NCBI RefSeq assembly: GCF_000159135.1
Contig: NZ_GG667519.1
Location: 419,753 to 459,761 of the forward strand
From: Corynebacterium striatum ATCC 6940
Lineage (GTDB): Bacteria; Actinomycetota; Actinomycetes; Mycobacteriales; Mycobacteriaceae
DNA length: 40,009 bases
Reading direction: 5' to 3'
Shown piece by piece: positions 8,385 through 16,137 of this stretch. The position numbers and the translations under genes are program-made. Below the pieces are notes generated by a model, which was given only the letters and a program-made list of their open reading frames with translations, made no database searches and had not been told where the DNA came from. Each line of letters begins with the position of its first letter. Position 1 is the first letter of the stretch.

Positions 8385-9596
8385 ATGACAACTTCAACGC
8401 GCAGCAACGCGGCACCTAAGCCAGCGCTGTCATTTATTCAAGGCATTGCCCTGATCTTCGGCACTAACATTGGCGCCGGCATTCTGTCGATTCCATATGC
8501 AGCGCGCAACGGTGGCTTCCTTGCGCTCGTCATTGCGCTGCTGGTGGCCGGAACGCTGACCACTATCTCGATGCTCTATGTGGCCGAAACCGCGATGCGC
8601 ACGAGGGCGCCTCTGCAGGTCTCTGGTCTTGCTGAGCACTATCTGGGGCAGTGGGGCCGCTGGCTGGTCTTCGTGGCGATTATCGTCAACGGCGTCGGCG
8701 CGCTCATCGCCTACGCCTCCGGCTCCGGCGACCTCATCAATAATATTTTCGGCCTGCCGCCGCTGGCAGGAACGTTGATCTTCTTCGGCTTTGGGTCTTG
8801 GGTTATGTACCGCGGCTTGCACACCACCGGTGCCACAGAAGGCGCTATTACCGCAGGTATGGCCATCATCATTGCCGTGCTGTGCGGCTGGACCCTTCTG
8901 GGACCTGGAATCGAGGCCGAGAATCTGTTGGTACTCCACCCGTTCTTCATCGTTCCTATTTTGAACCTGGCCGTCTTCTCGTTCTTGGCTCAGTACGTGG
9001 TGCCGGAGCTAGTACAGGGCATGGACCCAGCGAAGCCGCAGGAGACAGCTCGCGCCATCGTGCTCGGCATGGTGATTACCGGCTTTACACTGGCACTTGT
9101 GCCGTTTGCGGCTCTGGGGCTGTTGGGAATGAACGTTACTGAGGTTGTTACCATCGCCTGGGGCGAGGCGCTTGGACCGGTCGCGTACTACTTGGCCAAT
9201 ATCTTCGCGTTGGCAGCGATGCTGACCTCCTTCCTCGCGATTGGATTTACCACCATGCGCAACGTGCTCGACATTTTGCACTGGGAGGGCAACAACGCGC
9301 AGCGTGGCATTGCCGTGGCGCTGACCGTTGTACCGCCGCTGGCTATCTCCATCGCGGGTCTTGGCGGTTTCGTCGCAGCGCTGTCCTACGCGGGCGGCTT
9401 TGCGGGTGCAATCATGTCGATCATTCCGGTGATGTTGCTGCATGCCTCCCGCAAGAAGGGCGATCGTGACCCCGGCTGGAGCGTCGGCGCGCTGGCAAAC
9501 CCGGTGATTCAGGGGACCATCATCGTGGTTTACTTCCTGGCGTTTGTCTACTCGGTGATTTCGATCCTGGGGCTCGTGCCGGCCGGTTGGGCTTAG
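8385..9596 (+). CDS. Amino-acid permease, HAAAP/AAAP-type
   Basis: 403 residues with about eleven membrane helices. The first helix carries FGTNIGAGILSIPYAARNGG, the glycine-rich motif of the hydroxy/aromatic amino acid permease group (TyrP/Mtr/SdaC relatives). It is therefore not an orthologue of APC-type GabP, although it stands where gabP follows gabTD in C. glutamicum. The ATG at 8385 follows an excellent GGAGGAAACG site. The substrate cannot be read from the sequence; GABA, an aromatic amino acid or another amino acid is possible. It is isolated from its neighbours by a 68-bp structured repeat on each side. Confidence 0.85.
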   Translation: MTTSTRSNAAPKPALSFIQGIALIFGTNIGAGILSIPYAARNGGFLALVIALLVAGTLTTISMLYVAETAMRTRAPLQVSGLAEHYLGQWGRWLVFVAIIVNGVGALIAYASGSGDLINNIFGLPPLAGTLIFFGFGSWVMYRGLHTTGATEGAITAGMAIIIAVLCGWTLLGPGIEAENLLVLHPFFIVPILNLAVFSFLAQYVVPELVQGMDPAKPQETARAIVLGMVITGFTLALVPFAALGLLGMNVTEVVTIAWGEALGPVAYYLANIFALAAMLTSFLAIGFTTMRNVLDILHWEGNNAQRGIAVALTVVPPLAISIAGLGGFVAALSYAGGFAGAIMSIIPVMLLHASRKKGDRDPGWSVGALANPVIQGTIIVVYFLAFVYSVISILGLVPAGWA

Positions 9597-9618
9597 TTCT
9601 AAGGGCCGCACTGTTGCT

Positions 9619-9686
9619 GCACCGTTCCTAACGCGGAAGGTCCTCGCCACAGCGAGTTTCAGAGCCAAACGTGTCAGGAACGGAGC
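9619..9686 (-). repeat. 68-bp structured repeat, copy B (inverted)
   Basis: Same length and architecture as the copy at 8264-8331, in reverse orientation. The inner hairpin reads CTCGC-TGTG-GCGAG on the minus strand, where copy A has CCCGC-TTCG-GCGGG: a C-G pair became T-A, a compensatory change that supports a selected fold. It lies between the permease and the convergent aldehyde dehydrogenase and probably helps end both transcripts, although neither side has a strong T-tract. Confidence 0.8.
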
Positions 9687-9708
9687 AGTTTAAAGAAGGA
9701 AGCAGCGA

Positions 9709-11085
9709 CTAGCCCTCGACGTAGTACATCTGCTTGTTGACGAACTCATCCATGCCCAGCGGGCCGAGCTCGCGGCCGAAACCGGAGCGCTTCACGCCGC
9801 CGAAAGGCAGCTCCTCGCCCTCACCGGCCGGGGTGTTGACGTTAGCCATGCCCACCTCGAGGCGACGAGAGATGGCGGCTGCGCGTTCGGTGTCCTTGGA
9901 AAAGACGGTGCCACCCAGGCCGAACTGGGTGTTGTTGGCCAGCTCGAGCGCTTCCTCGTCGGAGGAAACCTTGTAGACCACTGCGACTGGGCCGAAGAAC
10001 TCCTCGTAGTAGATGTCAGAGCCAACCGGGATGTCGGTGATGACGGCAGGGGAGATGAAAGCACCCTTGTCGGCCAGCTCACCGCCAGCACGCAGCGTTG
10101 CGCCTTCCTTTACCGCGCGTTGAATTTGGTCGTGGAGGTTCTCCGCCGCACCGCGGGAGGACAGGCAGGAGTAGGTGTTCTCACCCTGGGCGTCGGCAGG
10201 CGCTGCCTTTGCTGCCTCAGCGAGCTTGGTGAGCTCAGCCACGAACTCGTCGTAGATGTCCTCCATGACGATCATGCGCTTGTTGGAGTTGCAGGCCTGG
10301 CCAGTGTTGTACATGCGAGTCGTCCACGCCAGCTTGGCTGCTTCTTTGACGTCGTCGGTGTCGAGCAGAATGTAAGGATCGGAGCCGCCGAGCTCCAGCA
10401 CAGCCTTCTTCAGGTGCTGGCCTGCCTGGGCACCAACGATGGAGCCGGCGCGCTCGGAACCAGTTAGGGAAACTCCCTGGATGCGTGGATCGGCGATGAT
10501 GGTGGAAATCTGATCGTGGGTGGCGAAGATGTTGTTGTATACGCCTTCCGGGATGCCAGCGTCATCCATGATCTTCTGCACTGCGAGTGCGGAACGTGGG
10601 CAAATCTCAGCGTCCTTCAACACGATGGTGTTACCCAGCACCAAGTTAGGGCCGACGAAGCGGGCGATCTGGTAGTAGGGGAAGTTCCACGGCATGATGC
10701 CAAGCAGCGGGCCGATGGGCAGGCGGCGGATAACCGCAGTGCCGTTGGCGCCCGTAGGAATCGACTGATCCTTGGTGAATTCCTCGCCGTTATCGGCGTA
10801 GTACTTGATGATGGCGGCGGAGAATTCTGCTTCCTCGATGCCTTCGGAGATAGGCTTGCCCATCTCTTCCGCGGCAATCTTGGCCAGCTCTTCCTTGCGT
10901 TCTGCAAACAGCGCTGCTACGCGGGCAACGATTTCCGCGCGCTCGGACATCGGGCGTGCGCTCCACTCGCGGTAGGCTGCGGCGGCCTTCGCCAATGCGC
11001 CTTCTACCTCGGCGTCGGTTGCCGCGTCGAAGGTCTCGACGATCTCGTCGGTAGCAGGGTTTTGAACTCGGTAAGTGGTAGACAT
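9709..11085 (-). CDS. NAD(P)-dependent aldehyde dehydrogenase, probable 4-aminobutanal dehydrogenase
   Basis: 458 residues, a short-form aldehyde dehydrogenase resembling mycobacterial GabD1-type enzymes. The catalytic base Glu231 is in VLELGGSDPYIL and the nucleophile Cys265 in NTGQACNSNKR; the cofactor motif MPWNFPYYQIAR is intact. Family members are usually annotated succinate-semialdehyde dehydrogenase. Because it closes an operon with putrescine oxidase and an uptake permease, and a separate gabD exists at 6776, I infer that it oxidises 4-aminobutanal to GABA. AAGGAGAATTA precedes the ATG at 11085. The active-site sequence differs clearly from the neighbouring GabD (GGEACIAANR), so the two are not a recent duplication. 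Confidence 0.85.
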   Translation of the reverse strand: MSTTYRVQNPATDEIVETFDAATDAEVEGALAKAAAAYREWSARPMSERAEIVARVAALFAERKEELAKIAAEEMGKPISEGIEEAEFSAAIIKYYADNGEEFTKDQSIPTGANGTAVIRRLPIGPLLGIMPWNFPYYQIARFVGPNLVLGNTIVLKDAEICPRSALAVQKIMDDAGIPEGVYNNIFATHDQISTIIADPRIQGVSLTGSERAGSIVGAQAGQHLKKAVLELGGSDPYILLDTDDVKEAAKLAWTTRMYNTGQACNSNKRMIVMEDIYDEFVAELTKLAEAAKAAPADAQGENTYSCLSSRGAAENLHDQIQRAVKEGATLRAGGELADKGAFISPAVITDIPVGSDIYYEEFFGPVAVVYKVSSDEEALELANNTQFGLGGTVFSKDTERAAAISRRLEVGMANVNTPAGEGEELPFGGVKRSGFGRELGPLGMDEFVNKQMYYVEG

Positions 11086-11157
11086 TAATTCTCCTTGTTG
11101 TGTGATCCAGCTCCTTTTGGAGCCTAAAAGTGAACTAGGTTGAAATAGGGCTAGCCT

Positions 11158-12720
11158 CTAAACTAGCGGCAATTGAGAGTCTTCGCCGGACGTTATCCGC
11201 TTCAGTGTGCGGCCCTTGAAGAAATCCGGGTGCGCAAAGCGCGTGAACAGCATCAGTACGGCCCCCAGCAGCAAGATGCCCATGCCCAGAACGAAGACGG
11301 TACCCACCCCGAAAATCGAGGAGCCAGAACCGTATTCCGGGCTAAGCGAATCGAATGCGGTGATAAAGAACATCAGCAGCAAGAATCCACCGCCGACCAA
11401 GGGGAAGCAGAACTTGAAAACCACGTTGTGCACGCTGCTGAAAAGCTCGTGGCGGAAGTACCAGATGCAGGCCACCGCCGTGATGCCGTAGTAGAAGCAG
11501 ATCATCAATCCGAGGGCAGAAATGGTGTCCCACAGAGCGTTCTCAGAAAGGATCCGCGTGACCGTGTAGAAACCGCCCGCTGCAATAGCGGAGGCAATCG
11601 TGGCCGTAGACGGCGTGCGGAACTTGGGGCTGATCTTGGAAAAGACCGGCGGCAACGCCTTGTAGTAGCCCATTGCCAGCAGTGTACGGGCGGGGCCGAC
11701 CATCGTGGACTGCAGCGAGGCGAAGGAACTGGAGAGCACCGCGACGTAGATAAGCAGGGCGGCCGAGCCCAGCACAGGGGAGGAGAGCGCGGCGAAGATG
11801 GATTCCTGGTTCTCCGGGTTGCCGGCACCTAAGCCTTCGTCACCAGTACCCGCCCAGGTGATGACCGCCAGTGCGGTGAGGACGTAGAGGCTGATGATGA
11901 CCAAGACCGTGATGGTTGCCGCGCGGCCCGGAGTCTTTTCTGGGTCCTTCGTTTCCTCATTCATCGTCAGCGTGACGTCCCAACCCCAGAACATGAAGAT
12001 GGACAAGGAAATGCCCGCCGCGATGAGGGAGAAGTTGCCGATTTCCAGCGGATTAAACCATGAAACTGAAATCGGGGTGAAGTCGAATCCGCCGCCCTTA
12101 TAAGCGCGCACGATGGCCACGATGTCAAAGACAACGATGGCGATGATCTGGACCGCCACCAGCACATACTGTAGTTTCTGCGTGGAATCTAGGCCACGGT
12201 AGGAAACCCACGCGGCAATGGCGATAAACACTATCGTGGTGGGGATATTAATCCAGAGATTGCGCGTCAGATCTGCAATTTCGGGGCGGCCTGCTATCTG
12301 GGCCAGGAAGAGATAGAAGAAGTCCACAGCGACTGCGGCAAGGTTCGAAAGCACCAGGATGGTGGCAGTAATAAGGCCCCATCCGCCCATCCAGCCCACC
12401 CACGGGCCGAATGCTTTGGTAGCCCACGTAAAGGAAGTACCGGAGTCAGGCACGGCGTTGTTGAGCTCACGGTAGGCAAAGGCCACCAGGAGCATCGGGA
12501 TGAATCCCAAAAGGAGGACCGCCGGAACAAACTCGCCTACCGCGGAAATGGTGGGGCCAAGTCCGGAAGTCAGCGTATAGGTCGGCGCGATGCAGCTGAT
12601 GCCGATGACGACTGCGCCGAGTAAGCCGACGCGTCCGGTAGCCAGGCCCTTGGTGGAGGCGATGTTATCGCCGCTGCCCGGCGTGGGTTGAATTGGTGGT
12701 GCAGGAGTGGCACTAGTCAT
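11158..12720 (-). CDS. APC-family permease, probable putrescine/amino-acid importer
   Basis: 520 residues with about twelve predicted membrane helices. The first helix region VVIGISCIAPTYTLTSGLG and FAYRELNNAVPDSGTSFTWATKAFG match amino acid-polyamine-organocation transporters, with the E-x-x-x-x-P-x-x-G-G/T-x-x-x-W helix-2/3 motif. The start is ATG 12720, preceded by GAAAGGCGGTGAG. It is the third gene of the puo operon, which makes import of putrescine or a related amine its likely role. A GABA or amino-acid specificity cannot be excluded from sequence alone. Confidence 0.85.
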   Translation of the reverse strand: MTSATPAPPIQPTPGSGDNIASTKGLATGRVGLLGAVVIGISCIAPTYTLTSGLGPTISAVGEFVPAVLLLGFIPMLLVAFAYRELNNAVPDSGTSFTWATKAFGPWVGWMGGWGLITATILVLSNLAAVAVDFFYLFLAQIAGRPEIADLTRNLWINIPTTIVFIAIAAWVSYRGLDSTQKLQYVLVAVQIIAIVVFDIVAIVRAYKGGGFDFTPISVSWFNPLEIGNFSLIAAGISLSIFMFWGWDVTLTMNEETKDPEKTPGRAATITVLVIISLYVLTALAVITWAGTGDEGLGAGNPENQESIFAALSSPVLGSAALLIYVAVLSSSFASLQSTMVGPARTLLAMGYYKALPPVFSKISPKFRTPSTATIASAIAAGGFYTVTRILSENALWDTISALGLMICFYYGITAVACIWYFRHELFSSVHNVVFKFCFPLVGGGFLLLMFFITAFDSLSPEYGSGSSIFGVGTVFVLGMGILLLGAVLMLFTRFAHPDFFKGRTLKRITSGEDSQLPLV

Positions 12721-12796
12721 GACTACTCACCGCCTTTCAAAAAAGAACTAGGAAATACGGTCTGGTGCTAGGAGGCGATCTGGGCGAAAGCGCTTG

Positions 12797-13720
12797 CTAG
12801 ATCGCTTCGTTGTCGGCGCCGGCGTGCATATAGCCGGCTGGTACGACGACCATGGGAACGGGAATGGAGCGCAGCATTCGCGACGCCGTGCCACCCAAGA
12901 AGAGTCGGCCGGGAACCGCGAGGCGAGAAGAGCCAACCACGGCGAGCTCTCCGTCTTGCCAGGTGATGTTTTCCATTGCGGCTTCGACGTCGCGCCCAGT
13001 GGCGACGTCGGTTGTGGCATAGCCTGCCGAGAGCATTTCTTCGGCGATATCGCCCAGCTTGCGGTTGGCGTAAGCGCGTACTGCATTGGGAACGTCGGTG
13101 CCGAGGCCATGCAAATCGGACTCGCCAGGCAGCACGAGCGAAAGCAGGCGCAGCGGAATGAGGCGGCGCCGCGCACGGTCCAAACCAATCGCGATGACAT
13201 CCGTGGTGCCTGGGCGCGGACCAAACATGACGGTGATGCGGCTGATGGGGCCGGGGTAGGAGTAGCCGCGTGGTGCGAGAGCGATAGGGACAGTACCGGA
13301 GTGCAACAACGTGTTGACCGCAGTACCCATTTGGAAGCGGCCAAAAAGGCCGCCCTTGCGCGCACCAACCACGATCATGTCGCAGTCCAGTTCTTCCGCC
13401 GCGCGATTGAGGGCCTCGGCCTCAGACTCGCCGGGGACGATCCTGGCGGTGGCGCGGATATCACTGGGGACTTCGCCCAGCGCCTCCTGCAACCAACCTG
13501 CAATCTGTTCTTCCAGGATGGAGCTGTATCCGCGGTCGTGCGGGTAGACACCGGAGAAGGAATTATTGGCCGGGGCCGCCATGACGATCTCAAGGTTGAC
13601 GTTGCGGGTCTTGGCAAGGGCGATGCCCAAGCGGAGCGCGTCCTTGCCATAGTCCGTAGCAACGTAGCCCACCAAGATATGTCCGGTGGCTGCGCGGCGC
13701 TGGAAATCAGAAGCAGACAA
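12797..13720 (-). CDS. Tandem-domain universal stress protein
   Basis: 307 residues with two UspA domains. Domain 1 begins HILVGYVATDYGKDALRLG and ends with the nucleotide-loop region VVGARKGGLFGRFQMGTA. Domain 2 ends with VVGSSRLAVPGRLFLGGTA, close to the ATP-binding pattern G-x2-G-x9-G-S/T. The start is a TTG at 13720, chosen because AAGGG lies just upstream and the gene is 3 bp from the putrescine oxidase stop, so the two are translationally close. Actinobacterial tandem Usp proteins are often adjacent to transporters or stress operons. Its place inside a putrescine operon is unusual; a role in sensing nucleotide state or oxidative load is only a guess. Confidence 0.85.
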   Translation of the reverse strand: MSASDFQRRAATGHILVGYVATDYGKDALRLGIALAKTRNVNLEIVMAAPANNSFSGVYPHDRGYSSILEEQIAGWLQEALGEVPSDIRATARIVPGESEAEALNRAAEELDCDMIVVGARKGGLFGRFQMGTAVNTLLHSGTVPIALAPRGYSYPGPISRITVMFGPRPGTTDVIAIGLDRARRRLIPLRLLSLVLPGESDLHGLGTDVPNAVRAYANRKLGDIAEEMLSAGYATTDVATGRDVEAAMENITWQDGELAVVGSSRLAVPGRLFLGGTASRMLRSIPVPMVVVPAGYMHAGADNEAI

Positions 13721-13723
13721 TAT

Positions 13724-15235
13724 TTAACCCTTATCGGCAATCTTCTGGGCGACGAGCTCGCCCTGGCGGATAGCACCGTCGACGTGCTGGTAGCCCTCGG
13801 CAGCGATGTCGGAGCAGGCGTAGTAGATGGAGCCGGTCGGCTCGTTCTGCAGGTGGCCCCAGCGGGATAGGCCACCCAGGTCATAAGAGGTGGCGTATGC
13901 GCCGCGGGTCCACTCTTCTGCAGCCATGTCGGAGAGGTAGAACGCGATTGGCTCCTTGGTCTTCGGGCCCAGGTAATCAGCCATTGCAGACAGGATGCGC
14001 TCCTTGCGCTCTTCTTCTGGCAGGTGCCACATTTCTTCGGCATAAACGTCGGAGACGAAGCCGACCAAGGTACCGTACTGGTCTTCTTCGCCCTCGACGG
14101 AGGCAGCAAAGTTCTTGCCGTAGTTGGTGTTGTCGTAGACCTCCTGAACCAAACGGCCGCCGCCGAAGCCGGTGCCGGAAAGGCCCTCTTCGCGCCAGAA
14201 AGGCTTGTCGTAGATGGCGTGGACCTTGATGACCAAGCCCATGGAGATGTGCTGGTGCACGATCTGCTGGTCACGTGGCAGCGGCGGTACGAAGGAGATG
14301 CGGCTGTACAGGTTTGGCGGAACTGCCAGGACTGCGTAGCGGGCCTTGACGGTGACTTTCTCGGAGTAGGCGGTCACCTGGCCAGCAGCGCCGTTGTTCG
14401 GCACGCCGTTGCGAACGTCGGCTGCGATCTTGTTGAGGTCATCAGCAGTGGTTGGGTCAACCTCAGCCCAGTGCAGTTCGCGAACCGGGGTACCGAGGTA
14501 AACGTCCTCGCCGAGCTCCTTGGCCAGAGTCAGGGAGACGGTCTGCATGCCGCCGACCACGCGGCGGTCGAGGATGAAGTCCTCATCCACCAGGTTAGAG
14601 AAGGACCCTGCGGAGGATGCCATGAGCACTGCCTGCAGGGTGGAGAAAGCATAGGAAGGCTTGGTCAGCATGCCGGATGCTACGTAGATGGAGACGTTGT
14701 CGATTGCCTCGGCGTCGTCAGACAGCCCCTCGAGCCACGTGCGGAAGGAGATGGAGTCCAGCTCCTTCGCACGCGGGTGGGCCCATGGGCGCGCCGGGTC
14801 CATCTCTGCTGCGAGGTCGTCCATGATCTTGATGAGGCGGTCCATCTCTGCGATGGTCTTCTCGGAAGCAGGGAAGACGGTGCCCTCATACTCGTGGCGG
14901 GTGCCGTCTGGGGCAACGTAGATGGACTTGCCCTCGCGGTAGCGCTGGAAGGTCTCGAGTCCTAGTTCATCAACGAGCGCGATGAGGCGGGTCTGGTCTG
15001 GGGAGATCCACTGGCCGCCCAGCTCGACGAAGTGCTCTACGCCCTCGGCGTCCTTGACCTTGCCGTTCCACGTACGGCCGCCGACGCGGTCACGTGCCTC
15101 GAGGACTGCGACGGACAGACCCTTCTTCTTCAGGGTGCGGGCCGTCATGAGGCCTGCTGGACCTGCGCCGATGACGACGACATCGCGCTCGATGACGGGG
15201 TTGGTGTTGGAGTCATTGCTGAAAAGAGATGACAT
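13724..15235 (-). CDS. puo: Putrescine oxidase (flavin monoamine oxidase family)
   Basis: 503 residues. The N-terminal FAD-binding motif VVVIGAGPAGLMTARTL is followed by LEARDRVGGRTWNG and ELGGQWISPDQTRL, typical of flavin amine oxidases. The C-terminal part has WTRGAYATSYDLGG and a final flavin motif near YYACSDIAAEGYQHVDGAIRQG. Length and sequence character match actinobacterial putrescine oxidases, which turn putrescine, O2 and water into 4-aminobutanal, ammonia and H2O2 in the cytoplasm. No signal peptide is present. AGGAG precedes the ATG. It leads a four-gene operon (Usp, permease, aldehyde dehydrogenase) and is divergent from a TetR regulator. Related tyramine- or other monoamine-oxidising activity is the main alternative. 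Confidence 0.88.
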   Translation of the reverse strand: MSSLFSNDSNTNPVIERDVVVIGAGPAGLMTARTLKKKGLSVAVLEARDRVGGRTWNGKVKDAEGVEHFVELGGQWISPDQTRLIALVDELGLETFQRYREGKSIYVAPDGTRHEYEGTVFPASEKTIAEMDRLIKIMDDLAAEMDPARPWAHPRAKELDSISFRTWLEGLSDDAEAIDNVSIYVASGMLTKPSYAFSTLQAVLMASSAGSFSNLVDEDFILDRRVVGGMQTVSLTLAKELGEDVYLGTPVRELHWAEVDPTTADDLNKIAADVRNGVPNNGAAGQVTAYSEKVTVKARYAVLAVPPNLYSRISFVPPLPRDQQIVHQHISMGLVIKVHAIYDKPFWREEGLSGTGFGGGRLVQEVYDNTNYGKNFAASVEGEEDQYGTLVGFVSDVYAEEMWHLPEEERKERILSAMADYLGPKTKEPIAFYLSDMAAEEWTRGAYATSYDLGGLSRWGHLQNEPTGSIYYACSDIAAEGYQHVDGAIRQGELVAQKIADKG

Positions 15236-15321
15236 GGTGTTTCACTCCTGAGTATGGCCTTCCCGTTGAATCGCGCGCCTAGACGTGCTCGACTGTGGGA
15301 AGATTTGATGAAAGCAAAGCG

Positions 15322-15344
15322 CAAAATGAACAGCATTCATTTTG
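15322..15344. promoter_or_regulatory. Probable TetR operator controlling the putrescine operon
   Basis: Inverted repeat CAAAATGAA-CAGCA-TTCATTTTG, 9-bp perfect arms with a 5-bp spacer. It is the only strong palindrome in the 162-bp gap between puo and the divergent tetR gene. Size and placement fit a TetR dimer site that could control both directions. Confidence 0.65.
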
Positions 15345-15397
15345 TGTTGCGTGTCACTGTACAGGACTCAGTGTGAGTCTGGATAGGGGTAAGAGTC

Positions 15398-16111
15398 ATG
15401 AATTTTTCGCGTGCCAAAGGTCGACCGTCAAAGGCGCTGGTAACTCGTGAAAAAATTGCTGAGGCTGCCCTAAAAATTATTGACAAACAGGGGTACGAGA
15501 AGCTCACTATGGCCCGAATCGCTCGCGAAATGGGGGTGGGGCCGAGTGCGCTGTACAACCACGTTGAGAACAAGCACGAGCTGCTTATCCTCGTGGAGGA
15601 CGCGGTGATGGCACAGGTAGACGCATCGCTTCTCGACGCCGCCTTAGCGGGCGAGGTGAGCGTGCGTTACGCATTAGAGGTCTGGGCGCGTTCCTACCGC
15701 GATGTATTCGCGCGGCATTATCCGCTGGTGGAGGTCATTGCTTCTACCCCCGTGTCAGGCGCTCCACGGGCAGTGAAAATGTACGAAAAATTAGCTGAGG
15801 TACTGGCCTTTGCCGGCGTCGAATCCGCGCAGATTCTGCCGCGGATCATCATGCTGGAGTCCTTCATCTACGGCTCTGCCTTCGATGCCAATGCTCCCCA
15901 AGAAATCTTCGAGATTCCCGAAGACGGTGATGTAGAAGTACCGTATCTGCGCAGCGCCCGTGCTGCATGGCTGGAAAAACTTTCGGCTGCGGCAATTAAA
16001 GAGCAAAAAGCCGCCAACCCGTTTGCGGAAGATCCGTTTCAAACGGGTTTGGCGGCGTTATTGGCAGATTTCCTGCCGGCGGTTCCAGGTGAGCAACCGC
16101 CGTCTAAGTAG
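15398..16111 (+). CDS. TetR-family regulator, probable putrescine-operon repressor
   Basis: 237 residues. The N-terminal DNA-binding domain is clear (residues about 15-60): TREKIAEAALKIIDKQGY, LTMARIAREMGVGPSALYNHVENKHELL. The C-terminal ligand domain is longer than average and unlike common drug-efflux regulators. The start is ATG 15398 after AGGGGTAAGAG. It is divergent from puo with a palindrome between, so control of the putrescine operon in response to putrescine, 4-aminobutanal or a related compound is likely. Its last codons also carry, on the opposite strand, the terminator of the convergent pat gene. Confidence 0.88.
   Translation: MNFSRAKGRPSKALVTREKIAEAALKIIDKQGYEKLTMARIAREMGVGPSALYNHVENKHELLILVEDAVMAQVDASLLDAALAGEVSVRYALEVWARSYRDVFARHYPLVEVIASTPVSGAPRAVKMYEKLAEVLAFAGVESAQILPRIIMLESFIYGSAFDANAPQEIFEIPEDGDVEVPYLRSARAAWLEKLSAAAIKEQKAANPFAEDPFQTGLAALLADFLPAVPGEQPPSK
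16005..16056 (-). terminator. pat terminator embedded in tetR coding sequence
   Basis: Arms 16010-16025 and 16040-16056 form a 16-bp stem with a single-base bulge and a 14-nt loop. On the minus strand it is followed by TTTTTGCTC. It lies about 80 bp past the pat stop codon and wholly within the tetR reading frame, where it codes AANPF and FQTGLAAL. Confidence 0.85.
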
Positions 16112-16137
16112 GGAAAGGGCGATGGGATAGAAGGCGA

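Noticed and set aside
9709..11085. Second gabD by duplication
   Set aside because: Active-site sequences (TGQACNSNKR against GGEACIAANR) and lengths differ too much for a recent copy; context favours 4-aminobutanal oxidation.
12794..14965. Long plus-strand frames (358 and 313 codons)
   Set aside because: They mirror the usp and puo genes in the opposite strand and have no family features.
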